In this document: one piece after another, positions 6,843 to 12,199 of the stretch
Layout: every line of letters begins with the position of its first letter
How positions within the stretch are numbered: the stretch's first letter is position 1
Source of the DNA: an uncultured Loktanella sp.
GTDB taxonomy: Bacteria; Pseudomonadota; Alphaproteobacteria; Rhodobacterales; Rhodobacteraceae
Direction: 5' to 3'
NCBI GenBank assembly: GCA_913061335.1
Contig: CAJXTP010000069.1
Coordinates: forward strand, 1-12,199
DNA: 12,199 nt
Notes under the pieces: model-generated
Told to the model about the DNA's origin: nothing
What the model saw: only the letters and a program-made list of their open reading frames with translations
Database searches by the model: none
Position numbers and translations under genes: made by a program

Positions 6843-6880
6843 TTACGCAGTAAGGTCCGTTTCGGACATAATATTACGCA
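6843..6880. repeat. Palindrome flanked symmetrically by TTACGCA direct repeats
   Basis: GTCCG-TTT-CGGAC (6855-6867) is a perfect 5-bp inverted repeat. TTACGCA occurs at 6843-6849 and again at 6874-6880, 31 bp apart, and the palindrome centre (6861) lies almost exactly midway. The cluster is in the presumed ilvE leader, downstream of its candidate promoter. It may be a protein-binding site or a small RNA hairpin. Confidence 0.35.
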
Positions 6881-6891
6881 ATTTGTGAGAA

Positions 6892-6920
6892 TCGATACCG
6901 AGTACTGCTTGGAATGTCAA
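6892..6920 (-). promoter_or_regulatory. Candidate ilvE promoter
   Basis: On the - strand an exact TTGACA (6920-6915) is followed after 17 nt by TATCGA (6897-6892), a 3/6 match to the -10 consensus. This predicts a start near 6885 and a 5' leader of about 70 nt before ATG 6814. The -35 box is perfect and the -10 poor, which is not unusual for alphaproteobacteria. Confidence 0.4.
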
Positions 6921-6937
6921 CAAAGCTGACGTATTGT
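6909..6937 (+). promoter_or_regulatory. Candidate petP promoter
   Basis: TTGGAA (6909-6914), a 17-nt spacer and TATTGT (6932-6937) each match the sigma-70 consensus at 4 of 6 positions. The predicted start is near 6944, giving a leader of about 25 nt that contains the GAGGG ribosome site at 6954-6958. It overlaps the candidate ilvE promoter on the other strand. Confidence 0.35.
6916..6930. promoter_or_regulatory. Imperfect palindrome, candidate operator between ilvE and petP
   Basis: GTCAAC-AAA-GCTGAC has 6-bp half sites with one mismatch and a 3-bp spacer. It covers the -35 box of the candidate ilvE promoter and lies between the -35 and -10 of the candidate petP promoter, where a bound repressor would block both. 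Binding by the adjacent MarR protein is inference. Confidence 0.3.
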
Positions 6938-6968
6938 TGCATCAGCATTCAAAGAGGGGACGCATCCG

Positions 6969-7475
6969 ATGTCGCAGGGCGGACAGTCACAAAGCGGCCA
7001 GAGCCTGTTGTTTTTGACAGACGAGCAGGTTCGTAAAGGCATTGAGGCGATGTTCTTTGCGTATCGCGGGTTTACCGCTGATCCTGACCGCATTTTGCAG
7101 ACCAAGGCGTACGGGCGCGCCCATCACCGCGCAGTGCATTTCATTCACCGCAGCCCCGGCACGACGGTCAATAACCTGCTGAATATTCTGGGCGTTACAA
7201 AACAATCGCTTAATCGTGTCTTGCGCACGTTGATTGCAGACGGTTTGGTATCGTCTACGGTGGGCCGTGCTGACAAGCGTGAGCGTCATTTGCATTTAAC
7301 CGATGTGGGTGCCGCGCTGGAGCGTGAATTGTCGGACGCCCAAAGGGACCGGATGCGCAGCGCATATCGCCGTGCAGGACCTGAGGCGGTGGCTGGGTTT
7401 CGCGAGGTCCTAGAGGCCATGATGGATGAGGATATGCGCCACCATTACGTGGCCATAAAGGATAGGACAGACTGA
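6969..7475 (+). CDS. petP: MarR-family transcriptional regulator, PetP-like
   Basis: The 168-residue protein has a winged helix-turn-helix of the MarR type. TTVNNLLNILGVTKQSLNRV (65-84) is the HTH with its recognition helix around 77-90, and GRADKRERHLHLTDVGAALE (99-118) is the wing with the conserved D-x-R-x-R and L-T-x-x-G. Flanking helices at both ends would form the dimer interface. MarR proteins usually bind palindromic operators, often including their own promoter. The gene overlaps the response regulator gene by 1 nt (TGATG), matching the petP-petR pair described upstream of the cytochrome bc1 genes in Rhodobacter capsulatus. The symbol is assigned from that arrangement and from recalled similarity, so the MarR call is firmer than the name. 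GAGGG at 6954-6958 supports ATG 6969. Confidence 0.8.
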   Translation: MSQGGQSQSGQSLLFLTDEQVRKGIEAMFFAYRGFTADPDRILQTKAYGRAHHRAVHFIHRSPGTTVNNLLNILGVTKQSLNRVLRTLIADGLVSSTVGRADKRERHLHLTDVGAALERELSDAQRDRMRSAYRRAGPEAVAGFREVLEAMMDEDMRHHYVAIKDRTD

Positions 7476-8185
7476 TGGCGGATGACGCGCACCTGTTAAT
7501 TGTTGATGACGACGAGCGCATTCGCGGTCTGTTGCAAAAGTTTCTGATGCGGTCCGGATTTTTGGTATCTACCGCCCGCGACGCTGCCCATGCCCGCCGT
7601 ATTTTGGCGGGGTTGGAGTTTGATCTGATCGTCCTCGACGTGATGATGCCCGGTGAAGACGGCATGACATTGTGCCGTGATCTGCGCAAAACGATCACCA
7701 CGCCGATTATGTTGCTGACTGCTAAGGGTGAGACCGGCGACCGGATTTCTGGCCTTGAGGCGGGTGCTGATGACTATTTGGCTAAGCCGTTTGAGCCAAA
7801 GGAACTGTTGCTCCGCATCAACGCGATTTTGCGCCGTGTCCCGTTGGCCGAACCAGCTGTTGTTGCGCCTCGGGTGCTAAATCTTGGCCCTGTCCGCTAT
7901 GATATTGAACGTGGCGAGATGTGGCGCGATGATACCCAAGTCCGCCTGACTGCCACCGAGGGTCAGTTGATGCGCATTTTTTCCAGCCAGCCTGCCGAGC
8001 CTGTAAGTCGCAGCAAGTTGGTCGAGGAATTGTCACGATCTGGTAGCCAGACGCAGGAACGTGCTGTTGATGTTCAGATCACCCGTTTGCGTCGCAAGAT
8101 CGAGGTTGATCCAAAGCAGCCGCGGTATTTGCAGACCGTCCGTGGCGAGGGATATATGTTGGCCCCTGATACTGGCACTGCTTAA
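7475..8185 (+). CDS. petR: OmpR/PhoB-type response regulator, PetR-like
   Basis: The 236 residues form a receiver domain (about 5-120) and an OmpR-type winged-helix DNA-binding domain (about 133-230). The receiver shows the acidic pair D11/D12, the phospho-acceptor D55 in LIVLDVMMPGEDG, T82 in LLTAKGE and K104 in YLAKPFEPKELLLR, so all phosphorylation residues are intact. The C-terminal domain shows the LTATEGQLM start and RAVDVQITRLRRKIE recognition helix, then YLQTVRGEGYML. In Rhodobacter capsulatus PetR was reported to be necessary for growth. No histidine kinase gene is adjacent, so the partner is elsewhere or absent. AGGA at 7464-7467 gives a good ribosome site, and the 1-nt overlap with petP implies coupled translation. 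Confidence 0.9.
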   Translation: MADDAHLLIVDDDERIRGLLQKFLMRSGFLVSTARDAAHARRILAGLEFDLIVLDVMMPGEDGMTLCRDLRKTITTPIMLLTAKGETGDRISGLEAGADDYLAKPFEPKELLLRINAILRRVPLAEPAVVAPRVLNLGPVRYDIERGEMWRDDTQVRLTATEGQLMRIFSSQPAEPVSRSKLVEELSRSGSQTQERAVDVQITRLRRKIEVDPKQPRYLQTVRGEGYMLAPDTGTA

Positions 8186-8194
8186 AGAATTCTT

Positions 8195-8214
8195 GCCTCC
8201 GGCGGGGATATTTT
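8195..8214 (+). terminator. GC-rich hairpin motif with T tail after petR
   Basis: The motif GCCTCCGGCGGGGATATTTT can fold as CCTC (8196-8199) with GGGG (8204-8207) around CGGC, one pair being G-U, followed by an ATATTTT tail. From memory, very similar CTCCGGCGGGGATATTT strings recur between genes in roseobacter genomes. The stem is short, so it may be only a partial terminator; it lies in the 48-nt gap between petR and the deacylase gene. Confidence 0.4.
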
Positions 8215-8233
8215 CAAACCAAAGAGGTAAAAT

Positions 8234-9157
8234 ATGCGCACAGCACTTGTGACACATGATGCGTGTTTTGATCATGTAACCCCGCCCGGTCATCCTGAGC
8301 AGGTGGCCCGATTGGATGCCGTTTTGGGCGCGCTTAAGGCGATGGATTTGCACCGCGTGACCGCCCCGTTGGGCGCCGAGGACGATATTTTGCGCGCCCA
8401 TCCTGCCGCGCATATTACCGCGCTGCGCGAGGCTGCTCCTGATGAAGGTTGGCGGTCGTTGGATGCTGACACGCATATGTCTGTTGGCACATTAGAGGCC
8501 GCGTTTCGCTGTGTTGGTGGCGTGGTCCGTGCGGTGGATATGGTGTTGGGCGGCGACGCCCCAAATGCGTTTGTTGCGATGCGCCCGCCCGGTCATCATG
8601 CAGAGCGCGAGACCCCGATGGGGTTTTGTTTCTTTGGTAATGTTGCGATTGCCGCCAAACATGCGCTGGAACATCATGGCTTGGACCGCGTTGCCATCGT
8701 GGATTTTGATGTCCACCACGGCAACGGCACCCAAGATTTGGTCGAGGAAGACCCCCGTATTCTGTTTTGTTCAACGCATCAGATGCCGCTGTATCCTGGG
8801 ACCGGTGCTGCGCACGAGACTGGCGTTGGCAATGTATTGAACTGCCCGCTGCCTGATGGTGCTGGATCAAAAGCGTTTCGTGATGTGATGGAACAGGTCG
8901 TGCTGCCGCGCGTTGATGCGTTTGCTCCTCAAATAATCATCATATCGGCTGGATTTGATGCACATAAGGATGATCCATTGGCGGGGATGAATTTGGTTGA
9001 GGCTGACTTTGCTTGGATCACAGAAAAACTGTGTGATCTGGCGGATCGTCATTGCGAAGGGCGGGTGGTATCCAGTCTTGAGGGCGGGTATGATTTGCCA
9101 GCTTTGGGGGCCAGTGCCGCCGCCCATGTGAATGTGTTGAAGGATAGAGCGCGATGA
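8234..9157 (+). CDS. Class II histone-deacetylase-like zinc deacylase
   Basis: The 307-residue protein has the full active-site set of the HDAC/acetylpolyamine amidohydrolase family. RPPGHHAE (117-124) carries the His pair H121/H122, and GFCFFGNVAIAA (130-141) follows. VDFDVHHGNGTQ (156-167) supplies zinc ligands D159 and H161, and SAGFDAHKDDPLAG (238-251) supplies D242. LEGGYD (282-287) holds the catalytic Tyr286. It should remove acyl groups from lysines or from small amines such as acetylated polyamines in the cytoplasm; the bacterial substrate cannot be read. AGAGG at 8223-8227 supports ATG 8234. Its stop overlaps the xseB start by 4 nt (ATGA), so it heads a tight operon with xseB, ispA and dxs. 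Confidence 0.93.
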   Translation: MRTALVTHDACFDHVTPPGHPEQVARLDAVLGALKAMDLHRVTAPLGAEDDILRAHPAAHITALREAAPDEGWRSLDADTHMSVGTLEAAFRCVGGVVRAVDMVLGGDAPNAFVAMRPPGHHAERETPMGFCFFGNVAIAAKHALEHHGLDRVAIVDFDVHHGNGTQDLVEEDPRILFCSTHQMPLYPGTGAAHETGVGNVLNCPLPDGAGSKAFRDVMEQVVLPRVDAFAPQIIIISAGFDAHKDDPLAGMNLVEADFAWITEKLCDLADRHCEGRVVSSLEGGYDLPALGASAAAHVNVLKDRAR

Positions 9158-9390
9158 CAGATGCCGTAGAAGAAATGAGCTTTGAGCAGGCGATTGCCGC
9201 GTTGGAGCAGGTTGTTGGCCAATTGGAGCGTGGCGATGTCGCGTTGGACGAAAGCATTGCGCTGTATGAACGCGGTGCTGCATTGCGCAAACGCTGTCAG
9301 GACGAGTTGAAGCGCGCTGAAGAAAAGGTCGCCAAGCTGACGATTGATGCTGATGGCAACGCTGTTGGGACTGCGCCGCTGGATGACTGA
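9154..9390 (+). CDS. xseB: Exodeoxyribonuclease VII small subunit
   Basis: The 78-residue length matches the family. MSFEQAIAALEQVVGQLERGDVALDES (8-34) and the following LYERGAALRKRCQDELKRAEEKV (37-59) give the two-helix, coiled-coil-prone form, with the L-E-x-G-x-x-x-L-x-x-S signature. XseB binds the large subunit XseA, which is not in this window, to make the nuclease that trims single-stranded DNA from both ends. The start lies in a 4-nt ATGA overlap with the deacylase gene, and the end overlaps ispA by 8 nt. The xseB-ispA-dxs order is widespread in proteobacteria. Confidence 0.95.
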   Translation: MTDAVEEMSFEQAIAALEQVVGQLERGDVALDESIALYERGAALRKRCQDELKRAEEKVAKLTIDADGNAVGTAPLDD

Positions 9391-10249
9391 TCTGACCCGT
9401 GCATTGGCCGCGACAGCGGTGACTGTTGAAGGTGCCATTCGTGGTGCAGTTAGGTTTGACGGCAGTGATATTCCGCTGGCAATGATGCATGCGGTGCAAG
9501 GTGGTAAAGCGTTACGTGGTTTCCTTGTGCTTGAAGGTGCCAGATTGCATGGCATAGACCCAAAAATCGCAGCCCCGATTGCCGGTGCGATTGAGGCGAT
9601 CCACGGCTATTCGCTGGTCCATGATGATTTGCCCTGCATGGACGATGACGATTTGCGTCGTGGTCAGCCGACGGTGCACAAAAAGTGGGATGAGGCGACA
9701 GCAGTTCTGGCAGGCGATGCTTTGCAGTCGCTGGCGTTTGAGTTGATCATGTCGGCAGAAATTCCTGATCGCACGAAAGTTGTGCTGGCACATACGCTGG
9801 CGTCGCGCGCTGGTGCGGACGGCATGGTTGGCGGACAAGCGATGGATATGGCAGCCGAGCGCGCAGATGTTGCGTTGGATTTGGCTAAGATTGAGGCGTT
9901 GCAGTCCAAGAAAACCGGCGCGTTGATTGAATGGGCTGCTGCTGCTGGACCGCGATTGGCTGAGGCGGATGAAAAGCCGCTGCGCACCTATGGTCGCGCG
10001 CTGGGCCTCGCGTTTCAGATTGCTGATGATGTGCTGGATATTGAGGGTGATGCTGCTGAGGTTGGTAAGGCTGTGGGCAAGGATGCTGCGGCTGGCAAGG
10101 CCACGTTTGTATCGCTTTTGGGTCTTGAGGGCGCGAAAAACCGCGCGGCTGAGCTGGTCGCGCAGGCATGTGATGCATTATCGGGCTATGGTGATGACGG
10201 CGAGACGTTGAAAGACGCCGCGCGTTTTGTTATCGCTCGCCGCAAATAG
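9383..10249 (+). CDS. ispA: Geranyl/farnesyl diphosphate synthase
   Basis: This cytoplasmic trans-prenyltransferase condenses DMAPP and IPP to geranyl and farnesyl diphosphate, the precursors of quinones, hopanoids, carotenoids and undecaprenyl phosphate. The 288 residues show GGKALRGFLVLEGARL (40-55), the first Asp-rich motif DDLPCMDDDDLRRGQPTVHK (81-100), GMVGGQAMDM (147-156), KTGALIEWA (177-185) and the second Asp-rich motif FQIADDVLDIEGD (211-223). The first motif reads D81-D82-x4-D87, as in bacterial short-chain enzymes. The usual GGKR-x-R is here GGKALRG, with Ala in place of the first Arg. The start chosen is ATG 9383, overlapping xseB by 8 nt. A frame-compatible ATG at 9344 would add 13 residues that do not look like the family and would lie deep inside xseB. 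Confidence 0.94.
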   Translation: MTDLTRALAATAVTVEGAIRGAVRFDGSDIPLAMMHAVQGGKALRGFLVLEGARLHGIDPKIAAPIAGAIEAIHGYSLVHDDLPCMDDDDLRRGQPTVHKKWDEATAVLAGDALQSLAFELIMSAEIPDRTKVVLAHTLASRAGADGMVGGQAMDMAAERADVALDLAKIEALQSKKTGALIEWAAAAGPRLAEADEKPLRTYGRALGLAFQIADDVLDIEGDAAEVGKAVGKDAAAGKATFVSLLGLEGAKNRAAELVAQACDALSGYGDDGETLKDAARFVIARRK

Positions 10250-10259
10250 AAGGCTGATT

Positions 10260-12170
10260 ATGACTGATCCCATCACCCCGATCTTGGACACCATTCAAAC
10301 CCCAGCGGATATGAAAACGTTGTCGGATGTTCAGCTGCGAAAGCTGGCTGATGAGGTCCGTGCCGAGACGATTTCGGCAGTGTCGGTCACAGGTGGTCAT
10401 CTGGGTGCCGGGCTAGGAGTGGTTGAACTGACGGTTGCGCTGCATGCGGTTTTTGATGCGCCAAAGGATAAGATCATTTGGGATGTGTCCCACCAGTGTT
10501 ATCCGCATAAGATTTTGACCGGTCGACGTGACCGTATCCGCACCCTGCGCATGAAAGATGGCTTATCCGGTTTTACCAAGCGGTCCGAGAGCCCGTATGA
10601 TCCGTTTGGCGCTGCCCATTCTAGTACGTCGATTTCTGCCGCACTTGGCTTTGCCGTGGCCCGCGATTTGGGTGGCGATGGTGGTGATGCGATCGCTGTG
10701 ATTGGTGACGGCGCGTTGTCGGCTGGCATGGCTTACGAGGCGATGAACAATGCTGGTCATTTGGGCAAACGTCTGATCGTCATTTTGAACGACAATGAAA
10801 TGTCGATTGCGCAGCCAGTTGGCGCGATGTCGTCGTACCTAAGCAGTCTTTATGCGGGTGAGCCATTTCAGGAACTGAAGGCCGCCGCCAAGGGTGCCGT
10901 GTCCCTGTTGCCTGAACCGCTGCGTGAGGGTGCGAAGCGTGCCAAGGAAATGGTCAAGCATATGACCGTCGGTGGAACGCTGTTTGAAGAGCTTGGTTTT
11001 TCTTACGTTGGTCCGATTGACGGCCATGATATGGAGCAGCTGTTGCAGGTGCTGCGCACTGTCAAAGACCGCGCCACTGGCCCGATTATGATCCACGCGA
11101 TCACGAAAAAGGGTAAGGGATTTGGTCCTGCCGAGGCTGCTCGCGATAAGGGGCACGCCACAGGTAAGTTCAATGTGGTCACCGGCGAGCAAGCGAAAGC
11201 AGTGTCTAATGCCCCAAGTTATACGTCTGTTTTTGCGGAAAGCTTGCTGAAACTCGCAGCGTTAGACCCTAAAATCTGTGCGGTGACTGCTGCGATGCCT
11301 GATGGCACGGGGCTGAACAAATTTATGGAACGCTATGCCAGTCGCTGTTTTGATGTGGGTATTGCCGAGCAACATGCAGTGACGTTCAGTGCTGGTTTGG
11401 CAGCTGGCGGCATGCGTCCATTCTGTACGCTTTATTCGACGTTTCTACAGCGCGGCTATGATCAGGTTGTGCATGATGTGGCTATTCAACGCCTGCCTGT
11501 CCGGTTTGCGATTGATCGCGCTGGGCTGGTGGGCGCTGATGGTGCCACGCATGCGGGCGCGTTTGATATCGCCTTTCTTGCGAACTTACCTGGCTTTGTT
11601 GTGATGGCAGCCGCCGATGAGGCCGAGTTGGTCCGCATGGTTGCCACGGCCGCTGCCTATGATGACGGGCCAATCGCGTTCCGGTTTCCGCGCGGTGAAG
11701 GTGTGGGCGTTGAAATGCCTGCCGACCCAGAGCTGTTGGAGATTGGCAAAGGCCGCATGATCCGTGACGGTGCCCGCGTTGCGATCTTGTCATTTGGCAC
11801 GCGCTTGCAAGAGGTCGAGGCCGCCTGCGAGGCGCTGGCTGCCAAGGGGATTACCCCAACCATCGCGGACGCCCGTTTTGCAAAACCGCTAGACCGCGAC
11901 ATGATTTTGGCGATGGCCGCTGATCACGAGGCGTTGATCACTGTTGAAGAGGGCGCAATTGGTGGGTTTGGATCACATGTTGCACAGCTTTTAGCGGAAG
12001 AGGGCGTGTTTGATCACGGGCTCAAATTCCGCTCCATGGTGCTGCCTGATACCTTCATCGATCAATCCAGCCCACGCGATATGTACGCCACCGCAGGATT
12101 GAACGCGGATGATATTGCTGCCAAGGTTTTGGATGTGTTGGGCATAGCTTCGATTGAAAAGCGGGCTTAG
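10260..12170 (+). CDS. dxs: 1-deoxy-D-xylulose-5-phosphate synthase
   Basis: Dxs uses thiamine diphosphate to join pyruvate and glyceraldehyde 3-phosphate into DXP, the entry step of the MEP isoprenoid pathway and also a source for thiamine and pyridoxal. The 636 residues fit the family. The N-terminal domain shows GGHLGAGLGVVEL (45-57), DVSHQCYPHKILTGRR (75-90, H78), and the ThDP/Mg motif GDGALSAG (149-156) to N177. YVGPIDGHD (249-257) ends that part. The central domain begins near 320 and carries DVGIAEQHAV (365-374), where E370 is the cofactor-activating Glu. The C-terminal transketolase domain follows. ATG 10260 has AGAAGG (10248-10253) at good spacing; an in-frame TTG or GTG further upstream would lie within ispA and is not preferred. 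It is the last gene seen in the operon. Confidence 0.96.
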   Translation: MTDPITPILDTIQTPADMKTLSDVQLRKLADEVRAETISAVSVTGGHLGAGLGVVELTVALHAVFDAPKDKIIWDVSHQCYPHKILTGRRDRIRTLRMKDGLSGFTKRSESPYDPFGAAHSSTSISAALGFAVARDLGGDGGDAIAVIGDGALSAGMAYEAMNNAGHLGKRLIVILNDNEMSIAQPVGAMSSYLSSLYAGEPFQELKAAAKGAVSLLPEPLREGAKRAKEMVKHMTVGGTLFEELGFSYVGPIDGHDMEQLLQVLRTVKDRATGPIMIHAITKKGKGFGPAEAARDKGHATGKFNVVTGEQAKAVSNAPSYTSVFAESLLKLAALDPKICAVTAAMPDGTGLNKFMERYASRCFDVGIAEQHAVTFSAGLAAGGMRPFCTLYSTFLQRGYDQVVHDVAIQRLPVRFAIDRAGLVGADGATHAGAFDIAFLANLPGFVVMAAADEAELVRMVATAAAYDDGPIAFRFPRGEGVGVEMPADPELLEIGKGRMIRDGARVAILSFGTRLQEVEAACEALAAKGITPTIADARFAKPLDRDMILAMAADHEALITVEEGAIGGFGSHVAQLLAEEGVFDHGLKFRSMVLPDTFIDQSSPRDMYATAGLNADDIAAKVLDVLGIASIEKRA

Positions 12171-12199
12171 GGGCACCAAATTACGGGTACCTCAATGAC

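Noticed and set aside
9344..9382. Upstream ATG extension of ispA
   Set aside because: The extra 13 residues are not family-like and lie inside xseB; ATG 9383 gives the normal N-terminus.
10227..10259. Upstream non-ATG extension of dxs
   Set aside because: It would overlap the end of ispA, whereas ATG 10260 has a well-spaced AGAAGG ribosome site.
11482..11793. 103-codon - strand frame inside dxs
   Set aside because: It is antisense to the conserved transketolase part of Dxs and has a low-complexity Arg/His/Pro/Gln composition.
12171..12199. Tail after dxs as possible terminator
   Set aside because: Only 29 nt are visible, with no convincing inverted repeat; the window ends too soon to judge.

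Overview
The window looks like chromosomal DNA of a Rhodobacteraceae (roseobacter-type) alphaproteobacterium. The evidence is moderately high GC coding sequence, a Hint_2-type protein, a petP/petR-like MarR and response-regulator pair, and the gene order xseB-ispA-dxs. This placement rests on recognising protein families and synteny by eye; no search was run. Nearly all of the window is coding. The longest non-coding gaps are 724-883 (terminator plus leader region) and 6815-6968 (divergent promoter region). No tRNA, rRNA, CRISPR array, insertion sequence or integrase was seen.

Left part (1-5416, all + strand): the 3' end of gltB (glutamate synthase large subunit) closes with a 12-bp perfect hairpin. 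A possible 22-codon leader ORF follows, whose stop overlaps the start of a Hint-domain protein gene. Next are mtgA (peptidoglycan glycosyltransferase) and a tight three-gene run: a glutathione S-transferase family protein, queG (epoxyqueuosine reductase, last step of queuosine tRNA modification) and an EamA/DMT transporter.

Middle (5464-6814, - strand): a small VOC/glyoxalase-fold gene with clearly lower GC (about 43% by hand count) lies beside ilvE (branched-chain aminotransferase). ilvE is divergent from the MarR-type gene petP across a 154-bp region that carries overlapping divergent promoter-like elements and two palindromes.

Right part (6969-12170, + strand): petP and petR overlap by 1 nt. 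They are followed by a tight operon in which a class II histone-deacetylase-like deacylase overlaps xseB by 4 nt, xseB overlaps ispA by 8 nt, and dxs starts 10 nt after ispA. The last two supply isoprenoid precursors: Dxs makes DXP for the MEP pathway and IspA condenses the C5 units to geranyl/farnesyl diphosphate.

Most of the window is ordinary housekeeping DNA. The least explained parts are the leader ORF before the Hint gene, the ilvE/petP regulatory region and the low-GC VOC gene. I saw no clear new multi-gene system.
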